Assembly: GCA_905183005.1 (NCBI GenBank)
Contig: CAJJDO010000026.1
Coordinates: forward strand, 547,717-611,716
Direction: 5' to 3'
DNA length: 64,000 bases
From: Paramecium pentaurelia
Lineage: Eukaryota > Ciliophora > Oligohymenophorea > Peniculida > Parameciidae
The notes beneath the pieces are model-generated. The model saw only the letters and a program-made list of their open reading frames with translations, was not told where the DNA came from and made no database searches. Positions 12,974 through 24,369 of the stretch are shown here, in pieces; positions within the stretch are counted from its first letter, which is position 1; each line of letters opens with the position of its first letter. Both the position numbers and the translations under genes were made by a program.

Positions 12974-15566
12974 ATGAACAACAATCAATACAATAGTAAA
13001 AAGTTGGCTCCATTCAGAAAGACAAGAGATGCACTAAAAGAAGAGTTGAAAATACTTGAATAAGAATATTAACAAGAAGAAAAACTTAATGATATTTATT
13101 TCGATGAAATAGGTCGTTCAGAGAAAGTAAATATATAATTTAAATTCAGGAATTTGAACAACTTATCAAATAAATAGAGGATTTTAATAGACATAATCAT
13201 TCAATCAAAAATGATAAATAGACAGACTAAAATTAAGGGTTTGATGAAACGATAGAAAAAAATGTTATTGATACATTGCATCTCTTTCTTTTAAATACAA
13301 GCAAGAAGGAATATTTAGAAAGCATCTAAGAATAAGAAATTGCAAAGAAATCAAAATAATTAGGTAATTTAGTTATGACCTTGGATCAACCAAACACTTA
13401 AGTCAAAGAAAAAGATGATCAAGAAATTATAGAAATGAATAATTAAAATGGTTATTATGTTACATTAAGATAAGGAGAATCTTAATTTGAAGTTAGAATT
13501 CCTTCACATATCAAAACATTCAAAGAACTCAAATCAATTGTCAAATCATGTTTTATGGCAGAAGAAAAGGATGTCTTTTATACAGATTCATTAGGTAATT
13601 TATTATAGCCAGAAATGAATGTCATTAATGAACTTTATCCTCCTATTTATGAATTACTTAGAAATTATTAACCAACAATTGGGATTTAAATTGTAAAATA
13701 GAAAAAAATTAAAGATGACACTAAATTCACAGATGCTGATTTTGGTCTTGATGGTCTAAATGATTTAATGACTAAATAACTTAAGCCAGCAAAAAGAGCT
13801 CAAAAATAAATTAATTGGTCATTATACTTAGACTATTTAACAACTTTTAAATATTTAATGGAATCTTTTCTCTTTTTATCTCTACTCATATTATTTGTTG
13901 TAATAGAAGTTGATTAAATTAAATTTGTTACTAATAGTTAATTACTAGTTACAATCAATTCATAATTTTTAATTTAGAAGTCCTTTATAAATCCAATCAA
14001 CAATATATCTGAACTTATTGTTATGACCATTCCAGATGATCAACATATTCATCCAACTTATCCCTTAAAATCAGCAGTATTAGTATAAACTCTTGTTGGT
14101 ATTGTAATTATGAATTTATATTTAGGAAAACTTTGAAAATTGTCACATTTTAAATGAAAATCATAAAGAGATTTTTATTGAAAAGAATTAATCTTGTTTA
14201 AATTATAATAATATAATTACAGATGATCTAAATAATAATTATACATTTAATAATTACAATCCTTAAATTTACGATCATTATTTTGGAGGTTATGTATGGG
14301 AATTTGATTTGACATCAAAAGAGAATTTTCGAGAGAGTTATGATAAATTAGTTTAAGAAAATTGGGTTTAATATAATATTAAACAATCTAAATTTATATT
14401 AAATTATTATAATAGTCCTACAAAAAGAATAATTCAAGTTGTAATAACAAGCTTATATCTATTTAATGATGTTTTATATTTATTTTATTTCTAGAATCTG
14501 CTAAACTATAATAGTATCTAATCTGAAGCTTTCGATTTGAGTAAAGAACCAAGTTCATTTATTATTTACAAGAATATCATTTTTTATTGTTCAATTGTAC
14601 TTTTAATATCATCATTTTTTGGTATTATGATAATAGATAATTTTAGATTTTTTTGGTTTGTATTTAGCTGGAACCAAAAATCATTTGATTGTTCTTTATT
14701 TATCATATAATGAATTGCTCAATAAGAAAAAAAAAATGTAAGCTAAAAAGAAGGAAATAAGTGAATAAGATCATAAAGAAATGTTATAAAAAGAGTTAAT
14801 CCTCAGTGAATATTTTATTATCAATCTAAAAGTAATTTTTATTGCTATCAGAATACCTTTGATATTTGATATCATATGTAATAAATGATATAATTATAAT
14901 ATAGACATATTATGTTAATTTGGCTTAGTAATCAAAAGAACAATTGACGTATAATATGAAGATGCACTTAGTTAAATGGATTTAAAATCAAATTAATTTC
15001 AAGATACTTCTTCCTTATTTGGACCATTATTATTGTCTAGAATTTACACTGCTGTGTTGCTATTATTTTTGATGATTTCAATAGTAAGATTTCTTGGTAA
15101 TTGGAGTCCATATTTGAAATGCTATGGCTTAGTAATGATCAGAGTAAAAATTTAATAAAATGCTATAGTTTAATAAAGAATCATGGTTTTTGTTACTAGT
15201 TTTAATTTATATAATTAGTATTTGTGCAATGTCTTGGTCTATAACTTTATAAGGTAAATTGATTAATCATGATAATTTCTTTTATACCTTTATAGGTTTA
15301 TTAAGATGTACATTAAGATATGGACTACATAATGATATTGATCAATAAGGATTTTTTAATAATTATATAAAAGAAATAAGCTACTCATTTGATACAAGAT
15401 ATGTATTCTTTTTATAATATACTAATAGTTACAATACATAATTATAATTTGTATTTCAATGATAATGGTTCCAATTTTTATTTCGTTGATGACATAATAA
15501 GTTCATAATACTAAAATTGAAGCGAAATAAAAAATGTTAGAAATGAAAAAATAGGCAGAAGAATGA
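12974..15566 (+). CDS. Polycystin-2-like (PKD2/TRPP) cation channel
   Basis: ATG 12974 (MNNNQYNSKKLAPFRKTRD) to TGA 15564-15566. Introns fit at 13128-13150, about 14109-14130, 14623-14647 and about 15401-15426. The cytosolic N-terminus is coiled-coil and has a ubiquitin-like stretch. TM1 (FKYLMESFLFLSLLILFVV) is followed by a large extracellular loop with features of the polycystin domain (YFGGYVWEFDL, KFILNYYNSPTKRIIQV). Later transmembrane segments and a pore-like region (WSITLQGKLINHDNFFYTF) follow, then a coiled-coil C-terminus (EAKQKMLEMKKQAEE). PKD2 channels carry Ca2+ or other cations in cilia. An in-frame ATG also exists at 12881, overlapping the previous stop, and was judged less likely. 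Confidence 0.75.
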
Positions 15567-15604
15567 ATTTAGTATTGCATTCATTTATATAAATATATAA
15601 TATT

Positions 15605-16831
15605 TCATGTTTTGCGCATAGTATTAGTTTTTTTCAATATTTCTTAACTATTTTCATATTATTTATCTATTAATTCTAAATCTAAGCATTTTTTACTTGG
15701 ATGTCTCTTACTATTTTGATCACTAAAACTTTTGGCTCTCTAAATATAATAGAGTTAAATAGAAATACTGAGCTCAGATATTCATATTTGATTGGATTTT
15801 ATTTATTATTGGAATTATTGATATATTGAATATTCTATGGAAAGTTGTTTTAATACAATGATTTGGAACCTGATCTAGTATTGTCTGCAAAATAATTTTA
15901 TGGTTTAGTGTTATTATTTGGTGTTTTGGACACAGATGATTATAGTGGGATTTAAAATTCGAATCCTGTTATTGAATTTTTATTTTAACAGGATTATACA
16001 ATATTTTGAGATCCTCCAATACAAAGAAGAACCTCTAAAATAAAAGGAAGTTCTTACGTTTTGTATTTTATTAACTATTTAACAATGCAGAAGGTTCTTC
16101 AACAACTGTTGATAATCTTTATTCTTTAATTTTAATTTTTTTCATCTCAAGTTATTTAGAGATTTTCATATTTTCTTTAGATTCTTGGATTTACAATTGC
16201 TTTGACGAAAGGGTACATGGTTAGATAAAGTGTTTTCGTTCAGTGTTATTTTTAGTGCTTTAAGGTAATGAGAAACCTTCCATATTAAGAGCAGCTTTAA
16301 CACCTTACTATCCAATTTTGTTGAAATTTTTGAATACTTCTGCTGATTACTCTGTCACTTAATTTTCAGGTTCATAATATTATTGCATTTCTCGATTAAT
16401 ACTCTCATAAGCACTATCAAATGGTGTTCCTTAATAATTAACAATGGATATCTAAAAATAAGAATAAGTTCACTTTTTTAGGATTATTTAATTCATTTTA
16501 AAGGTTGTCATTGTTGTAAATCTCTGTTTCCTCTAATTTTCTGAGAAAGAAATCATCTGGCTCAGTTTTATGTCCCATCCTTCGAATAGGAGAGATAGGC
16601 ATTTATTGAGGTTTCTTGTTTGGTTTGGAGAAGTATTACAATATCTGCTATATGAGAATAGTCTAAGTATTATTAATAGGATGATACATTCTGATTTTGT
16701 TGTTTAGAATTCTATACTTGTAATTCCATGATTTAAGTAAACACTTTGGTCCAACTTTTAAGTGTCTTCTTGATTGACTTGATATCATTGACTAATTGAT
16801 CTCTTACTAAGAAGCCTTGCTCATCCATCAT
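15605..16831 (-). CDS. Polar coiled-coil/low-complexity protein, unknown
   Basis: Minus-strand gene from ATG 16831 (MMDEQGFLVRDQLVNDIKSI) to TGA 15605-15607 (C-terminus ILKKTNTMRKT). Four short introns restore one frame: after HIADI, after NNPKK, after QQNTK and after YEYLSS. The N-terminal 60 residues form a helical segment (KKTLKSWTKVFTQIMELQ). The rest is polar with LPQSTKNNTERKHF and coiled-coil parts. The opposite strand has a hydrophobic frame that I rejected. It is divergent from the AGC kinase, 32 bp between starts. No family recognised. Confidence 0.7.
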
Positions 16832-16863
16832 AGTTGTTATAATTAAATATATAAATATCGTTA

Positions 16864-19566
16864 ATGAAGAATTATGCGTCACATCCACTATTATCAAGTG
16901 GAAGAGGAAGTCTATAAGACACTCCTTATTATATGGAGTTAAAACCAAAAAAAAATAATTCCAAATTAGCTAAGACTGAAAGAACAACCGCCAAAAACAC
17001 TAAACAAGACTTGTTGGAATACTTCAAAAAAGAACGAAATACTCTAGCATAAGTATCTAATAGTATTAAAACTTAACTTCAATAAAATCGATCTATTGAC
17101 AATTTGATTAGTCAGAAAAGTGAACGACTTAAAACACTTAATGCTTAATATCAATAATTTCCTTTGTCTTTAGATTAAAGGATTCATACAGATGAAGGAA
17201 ATAACATCAAAAGATAAATTGTCAAGGGGAAGAATCTATCCCTTGCTACAATTCAGATGGAATCAAAGTAGTAGAAGATAGCTATCAAATAAGGCAAAGT
17301 CAATTAGACTCCTTTAAACAATCACAAGGTACCAAAATCAACAGTAGATCAATACTTTTAAGATCTATAAATGAAAAGTGCAAAACAATATAAAAATAAT
17401 CATTACTTAGACTATCAGCAACATTTCAACTTTAGGCCTAACAAAAATTCTTTGTTGTAAGAATCTCAAACATTAAAATAATCGATTGAATATATCTTGA
17501 CTAAAAATAAAGAAGATGCCAAAAAGGCTATTAAGAGGATAGACTCAACTGAACCTAGATCAATTAATCAATCCACTCAACAAAAAACTGATTCAATTAA
17601 AAAAATGAATAGAGCTGATGACTCTAATCATTATGATTCTAAAAAGCAACTAAAAATTATATTATTTTATAAGAACTAAAAGTAATTCATATTTTTATTT
17701 AGATACAATTATTTATTTGAATATCAAAACAAAACCACTGATAACCTATATAATTTCTTGATCCAATAAATAGCTAGTATTGAGAAATCTTTTGTTAAAT
17801 AAGGAGGAGGCACAGGATCAACTGAAGAAGACCACATTTAATAAGGTATACTATAATTCTATAATTTAGAAATAAATAAAGTATGTCAATTTTATTGTGT
17901 TACGAAGAATGTGCCTTATGATTATTATCTAAGCCTTCCAAATTTACCATTAAATGTCTTTTAAGGAATTACACTTTAATTATAACCATTAATTGCTTAA
18001 TAACCTTAAGGCAAAAGAGTGACTTTGAAAGATTTCACTCTTGTCAAATGTATAGGAGTGGGCGGTTTCTCGAGAGTGTATTTAGTGAGAAAAAGAGATA
18101 ATGGGAAATTTTATGCTCTAAAATTGATTGATAAGAAGTTTATAATGGATAATCAAAAAGAAGTTATTGTTTAGAATGAAAGAGACATTATGGTTAAGAT
18201 GGATAATTAATTTATCACTCCATTGCACTTTGCATTTGAAACCAAATATTATATTGCATTTGTTCTTGATTATTGTGCAGGAGGAGAATTATTCTTTCAT
18301 TTAAGAAAACTTAAGAGATTGAGTGAAGAAAATGCAAAATATTATTTTGTTGAAATTTGTATAGGTATGGCATATTTACATTCATAAAATATTATTTATC
18401 GAGATATTAAACCTGAAAATATATTATTAGATTTGCATGGACATCTCTTACTAAGTGATTTTGGACTTAGTAAACCTAATATGGCTCCAGAAGATTTTGC
18501 TTATTCTTTTTGTGGATCACCTGAATACATGGCTCCAGAAATGCTTCTCAAAACTGGTCACAACTATTTAGTTGATTGTTATTGCTTAGGAGCATTGCTC
18601 TATGAATTAGTTACAGGATTACCTCCATTCTATTCTCATAATACTCAAGAAATCTATAACTCAATCTTAACAGAACAAGTTCAATTTCCTCCTTATGTAC
18701 AAATCTCAGATGAGTTAAAAGATTTAATTTATTAATTACTCGAAAAAGAACCTTCATAAAGAATAGGATAATCTTAAGGTGTCATTGAAATCCTAACTCA
18801 TCCTTGGTTTGCAGATGCTGATTTTGAAGCCATAGTTAACAAAAAAATCAAGCCTCCTTACAAACCACAACCATTGCAATATAATTTCGATGAAGAAGAA
18901 TTCAATAAAGGAGATGCAGAGTTTAGAAAATAATACAATATCAATTTATAAAAAGAATATGTAAATTATTGCTTTAATTTAGACTAATGAAAATTTTAGT
19001 AATCTCATTCTTCAAAATTTTTATTTCTCAAGAGAAGATCTTCCATAAAAACCAGAACACAAGTCTAAAAGATCAAATGCTATCAATCTAAGCCAACTTC
19101 ATTTGGAAGGTGTACCTGAAATTTAGAATTCACCAGAAAGAATAGGAGTTTAGGCTTTCTCAACTGATCTTAGAAGAGTCTAAAAATATTAAGGCAAATC
19201 AGAAGTTTAAGATGGCTTAAAACGAAATAATTAAAATAATAACAAATCAAATTCTCTAATTTCATCTTCTAAAATAGGTCATGCTTATTCTAAAACAATG
19301 TAACAACAAAATTCACATCCTGATTTAAAAGTAATCTTATTACTCAAATATAGACTCTTAAATTTATGATTGATTCTTCCAAAATACAACTTAGTACTGA
19401 GAGAAATGCTACATTGCCTGAGAATCAAAGTTCTAAATTCTAAAATAATCGAATTAAGACTGAACAGATCACTTAGATGTTATATCCTAAAACTACTACT
19501 AATTAATAGTTTAATAAGTAATCCAATCTATAAAAATTGTTTGGGTCTGATAAAAGAAAAAAATGA
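16864..19566 (+). CDS. AGC-type Ser/Thr protein kinase with long N-terminal extension
   Basis: ATG 16864 to TGA 19564-19566, about 870 residues. The first 370 residues are polar. The kinase domain follows with glycine loop GVGGFSRVYLV, lysine in FYALKLIDK, catalytic loop YRDIKPENILL, metal motif SDFGLSK and SFCGSPEYMAPE. The Tyr in YRD and the FCGSPEYMAPE activation segment are typical of AGC kinases; the usual activation-loop Thr is Ser here. After the domain comes an AGC-tail-like region (KIKPPYKPQPLQYNFDEEEF). A classical FxxF[S/T]Y hydrophobic motif was not found. The last 200 residues are low complexity. Introns fit near 17683-17703, 17845-17868, 18960-18981 and 19330-19352. Substrate unknown. 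Confidence 0.85.
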
Positions 19567-19629
19567 ATTAATTAATTTTTTTGAGTGAAATTGATTTTAC
19601 AATTAATTTTTTAGTTAACTTTATTCTTT

Positions 19630-21636
19630 ATGATATAAGTTCTGGATCAGAATGATAGAGAAATATACAAATATCCATTGATATAGGGGGAAAATAAGTT
19701 TGGCAGTGATTCTAAGAAATGTAAACACATAATTAAAAATGTTCAAGATGTACTCTTCTCAGTCGTAATCTAATTCTTAAAAATTTAGGCTTTACTTAAT
19801 AAAGATGTATATTTCACTCATTTTAGCACTTCTGATTAAATTTTTAAAGAAGCAACTTTATCTAAAGATCAAAAAGTAGAGATTCCAAAAAATTTTATAA
19901 TTGAGATGATTCCATTCAGAAACTACTATTTTTTAAATTTTAAGTTCAAATTACATAACTTTGTTGATAAAGCTTATTTAAATAACTAAATAATCTTAGA
20001 AACAACATAAATATTAGAAGATTTTGGTGGTACAATGACTTTGGATGATATTTTAGATAGTCCTTAAGAAAATACAACTAAAATTTCAGCAGCTTAATAA
20101 ATATCAACTACATAAATTCTAAGTTCCTAAGAGCCATTAGTGTCTTCTACATTAATTTTAAATGAACATGATTAATCTACCCTATCAAGTTTAAAAGAAC
20201 TAATCACACAATATTCAAAGATAAATTAAATGATAAGTTCAAATTCTTCTACTATTGATACCTCAACATAAACAGACAATATGGAAGTAGAACCTAAGTA
20301 ATAGAAGACTAGAACTATATTTAGTGAGCTTTTTAAGTCTAAAAAATAAACTTCGTAGATATAAAATCCATTTAATAAATATTAGTATCAATCTACACAA
20401 ATTGATTAAACAATTCTTGATTCCCAAATATAAAAAATAATTCCAGAAGATATTCAAGACTTTTAATTTTTAAATAAAAAAGAAGAATATAGAGGTACAA
20501 TATTTGATGAAGATTTGGATAAAGCTTTTTCTTCATCATAAAATAACAATAGTATTAAGCAATAGGAATCTTCATTCAGACGTTTAAACAGTATTTAATC
20601 AGACAATGTTTAAATAACATTTTCAAAACAAGAAAATAATTATTCAAAAATTGAATTAAATGATCTTTTTGGAAGTTTACCAGAAATACCAAATTAATAA
20701 ATTTAATAATAACCAAAAATAATCAAAAAGTTTAACTTATCTAAGTCTAATATTTTAAATAGTAAGTATGATGATACATTAGAAGATAAGAATAAATCGT
20801 AAGATCAAAAAGAATAAACTCCATTAAAAGTTAAAAATTAGAATTAAAAATTAACATCATAAATCTGGAAAGCTGGAAAAAAACAAAGCAAAGGTGAATT
20901 AAAGAAAGTAGCATTATTAAAGAAAATAACAGATGAAATATCAGATTAAACTTCTGAAGAACCTGTATAATATAAATAAAATTTCAGACATGCCAATTCA
21001 ATGGAATTACCAAAAACAAAGTTATTTTAACAAAATTTATCTATTATAAAAAAATAAAAGGGAAATCAAAAAAAAATTGAATAAAAAGATAAAATTATCC
21101 GTTTAATAGCATTTAGTGGATTTTAATAACATGAAATACCATAAAAAAGTGATTTAAAAATATTAGGTTTAGAAATTGTAAATAATCAATTGGATTATTT
21201 TGATTTGCTAATATTGAATAATCCTCCAAAAAGAACTTTCAAATTTTTAAGTGCTTTGATGCTTGGAGCTGAAATTGTAACATTAGATTGGTTAACTAAT
21301 TCGCTTTAATAAGGGAATATAATTAAAAATTACTAGGATTACATTCCTAGAAGTGAAGAGTTTTAAAATTCTTTTGGATTAAGCATTTAGCAAATCTTAT
21401 AAAGTAGGAATTCCTATTTTGAAATAAATTAAAATCTAGTAAAAATTTTTGAAGGGAAATATTTTGTTAAAGTTGATGTTACACCTTCAAAAGCTGAGAT
21501 TGAATATCTAATTAAATTAGGAGGTGGAGAGATACTATAAAAACCTGGTAAAAATGTGATCACCATAAGCGATATTAAGTTAGATAATTCTATGCCATCA
21601 GATTATATTCTCGATGGATGTATGTTTCAATAATGA
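19630..21636 (+). CDS. FHA + tandem BRCT protein, MDC1/PTIP-like DNA-damage adaptor
   Basis: Intronless frame of 668 codons from MIQVLDQNDREIYKYPL. Residues about 15-115 look like an FHA domain (LIQGENKFGSDSKKCKHI). The central 350 residues are disordered and contain Thr-Gln and Ser-Gln sites (ETTQILEDF, ISTTQIL, SQEP) like ATM/ATR targets. The C-terminus holds two BRCT repeats: the first with RTFKFLSALMLGAEIVTLDW, the second with VKIFEGKYFVKVDVTPSKAE and IKLGGGEIL. The order FHA, TQ/SQ-rich linker, paired BRCT is that of MDC1, which binds phosphorylated H2AX at breaks. FHA identification is weaker than BRCT. A PTIP or Brc1-like role is the alternative. Confidence 0.75.
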
Positions 21637-21804
21637 AAAGTGTATTTTTTTTGAATGTTTTTGATATTTATTTATTTGGTCAATTTTTGATAGTATTTTA
21701 CTACAAATATATAAAGTTTAATAGTATTGAAAAATTCAGAAACATATCACTTAATTTGAAAAATGATATAAACTGATTTTGATAGATATTAGGATATCAT
21801 AAGT

Positions 21805-22121
21805 TCATTATAAATGTTCCATCCAATCTTTTGAACCATTAATCCAACGTTCTTTATCGCAAGTTGTATTCAAACTATTGTTTCTATACATAGTGGCCAT
21901 TAATAAATGCTGAAATTTATTAAATATTTACATCAGTGAATTTTCCATTATGATTGTACTCTTTTGGAATCGGAATGTAGGACTACTTGCTTCCAATCAA
22001 TTATCCATGAGTTCTATAGAATTACTTTGCATGAAGTTTCATAAATTCTAATATAAATAAATGTTGATTTGGTACCTTCATCAGAAAGTTCTTTGGTATT
22101 TGTAGATTAATTGGTGTTCAT
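21805..22121 (-). CDS. Small protein of about 85 residues, unknown
   Basis: Three small exons on the minus strand, joined by introns of 28 and 22 nt with proper GT...AG ends, from MNTNQSTNTKELSDE to HLQ-stop (TGA 21805-21807). The second exon reads KQSYIPIPKEYNHNGKFTD and the third has TCDKERWINGSKDW. The length and W/C-containing end resemble small mitochondrial complex subunits, but I cannot assign it. Confidence 0.55.
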
Positions 22122-22528
22122 GAGAATTTAAGTTTGAAAATATAAATATTAATAAATTGTTCACATTAAGTAACAACTTATTTATATATAAATTAATATT
22201 AAAAATTTAACAGAAATAGATAATCCATTTATTACAATATAACTTGCTTATAAAATTAATATTATATTAAATTTATATTTAATATTTAAAGTATTCTCAA
22301 GATTAGTATTATCTTCGATCAGTCACTATATTTCAATAGAAATAATTTTTAGATTATTCCAAATTTATTTAATAACTTTTTTTTTTGATAAGTTTTTGTG
22401 ATAAAAACCAAAGTAATAGGAGATTTATTATTTATCATTGACAAATTTTTAAGAATAGAATAAAAAATAATAGAGAAAAGTTTGATGTTCATTTAAATTA
22501 TTAATATATTATTTCATTTATGTAGTTT
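22122..22528. other. Divergent intergenic region, no gene seen
   Basis: 407 bp of AT-rich sequence between the small minus-strand gene and the SAS-4-like gene. Runs of A and T are frequent, and a T10 run near 22380 is the most visible element. No coding frame or RNA gene could be supported. It must carry both promoters. Confidence 0.5.
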
Positions 22529-24310
22529 ATGAATTTGGAAGAATACTTAACTACTAGAATGCAAGAGATGTCCAAGTTTTATAATCAACTCAATATTCCA
22601 ATATGTAAATAATGATTATTAGAAAAGATGATGATATAAAGTTAAATGTATAAGTTAAAGAATAACCATTTGAGAATAGAAGTTTAAGACATTTTGAATA
22701 AAAACAGGAAACTGCATAGAATTCATTCATCAATGAATTCTATGAAGAACCTTAACAATAACAAAATAAATACACAGACATCTTTGATGAAATGCCAATA
22801 AAAGGAGCTTAAAAACCATTTGAATAATTATTATAAGATCAAGGTATTGTTTAATAGGAAATGAAGAATAAGAAAGTATTTTTAAAGAAGGGAACTAGAT
22901 AATTCTTATCCAACGCATAAACAAGATCAGAATTATCAAAGAGAGAATATGAAGAGATTTTAAAGATGAATAATGAAAATGCTTTAGAATAATAATAATA
23001 AAAGAAGCTGCCTGTTCATTTTTTATAGAAAGGTAAAGGTAAACAATGTACATAAAAACCAAATGATTCAATTTTGGATCATACTAAAAATGATGAAACC
23101 ATTATTTAATAACATGATGATAAAAATGAGTTAAAAAAAGAGAAATAACTATTAGAGTAGTAACAAAAGGAATTATAAAGAATGAAAATTCAATAATAAA
23201 AATAATTAGAATAAGAAAAATTGGAATTTGAAAAATGGAAGGAAGAGGAAAAGAAGAAAATTGAAAGAATTACAAGAAAGCATTATACTATTCAATAATA
23301 AAGATAACAATAATTAACAACAAAACAATTGGAAGAATTAGATTTCCTTAGAAAAAGAGTGGCTTAATAAAATGAGGAAATAAAGGAATTAAAATTAGAA
23401 TTAGAAAAATCATAACAACAATTATAATAGATGAACACTAATCAAAATACAAGTACTCATAATATTACTAAGTTAATTGCTTAATCATCTCCTCCTTAAA
23501 GTAATTATTCTACTAAAACATCTAATTTTTCAGAAAATAAAACAAATTCATATGCTATGATGCATAATAAACAAGGTTGTATTAATGAAGAAGAAGAATA
23601 TGAATCTAAGAATGGAGATGATTAAAATAGTTATCAAAATGGAGATAGTTATGAATATGAGAAAATTAAAATTGATTTAATTTAATTAAAAAATTAACCT
23701 ACTATTTCAATAGATATGATTAATGATTTAATAGATGAATCAGAGTTTGAATTTAGAAATAACAAATTTTATGTGTAATATTTAGATTATTTGAAACAAG
23801 ATGATAAGGTTATTTAATAAACTTAATCTGCAGATGGAAAAATTTCAAGAACATATTAGAGTGGCAAAAAGGAAGTGATTTTTAATAATGGAGTTAAACG
23901 AGAAGTGTTTTCAAATGGTTTTACTATTGTGCATTTTACAAATAATGATAAAAAGTAAACTCTGCCTGATGGTACTATTGTCTACTATTTTGGTCAAGCT
24001 AAAACTACATAAATAACAATTCAAAATGGACCATAGGTATTATACAGTATATTATAAATAGATCTATCGATTTTCAAATAATTAAATAGAAATCCATTTT
24101 TTAAATGGTGAAAAATAGATAAGATTCTCTGATGGAACAAAAAAGTATATATATTCTAATGGTGAGGAAGAGACCTTGTTTAGTGATGGAATATTTCAAA
24201 AAATAGATGTGAATAAGGTAAAATATATTGAATATCCTGATGGAAAGATTGAGATCACTTATCCAGATGGCAGAATAGAAACCTAATCTCAAAAAAAAAA
24301 ACATAATTGA
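22529..24310 (+). CDS. SAS-4/CPAP (CENPJ)-like centriole protein with TCP10-type G-box
   Basis: ATG 22529, with a 23-nt intron after NQLNIPI and a second of 25 nt near 24034-24058; stop 24308-24310. The middle is a long Q/E/K-rich coiled coil (KWKEEEKKKIERITRKH). The last 180 residues form repeated beta-strand units with the signature of the TCP/G-box: GKKEVIFNNGVKREVFSNG, LPDGTIVYYF, IRFSDGTKKYIYSNG, EYPDGKIEITYPDGR. This domain binds the STIL/Ana2 partner in SAS-4/CPAP and is diagnostic. Role: centriole/basal-body assembly, fitting a ciliate with thousands of basal bodies. The tubulin-binding PN2-3 segment was not recognised. Confidence 0.85.
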
Positions 24311-24369
24311 ATTTATTTTATCTATTAAACTTAAAAGATTATTTATTATAAAAATTAAAATAATAACCA

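Noticed and set aside
15935..15985. Possible tRNA T-arm (ttcgaat within aaattcgaatcctg)
   Set aside because: No stem pairs around the loop on either strand and no acceptor or anticodon arm; it also lies inside a coding exon.
15607..16112. Plus-strand small membrane protein starting MFCAQYQFF
   Set aside because: The minus strand gives a continuous polar protein with four proper introns ending ILKKTNTMRKT. The plus frame is its hydrophobic shadow.
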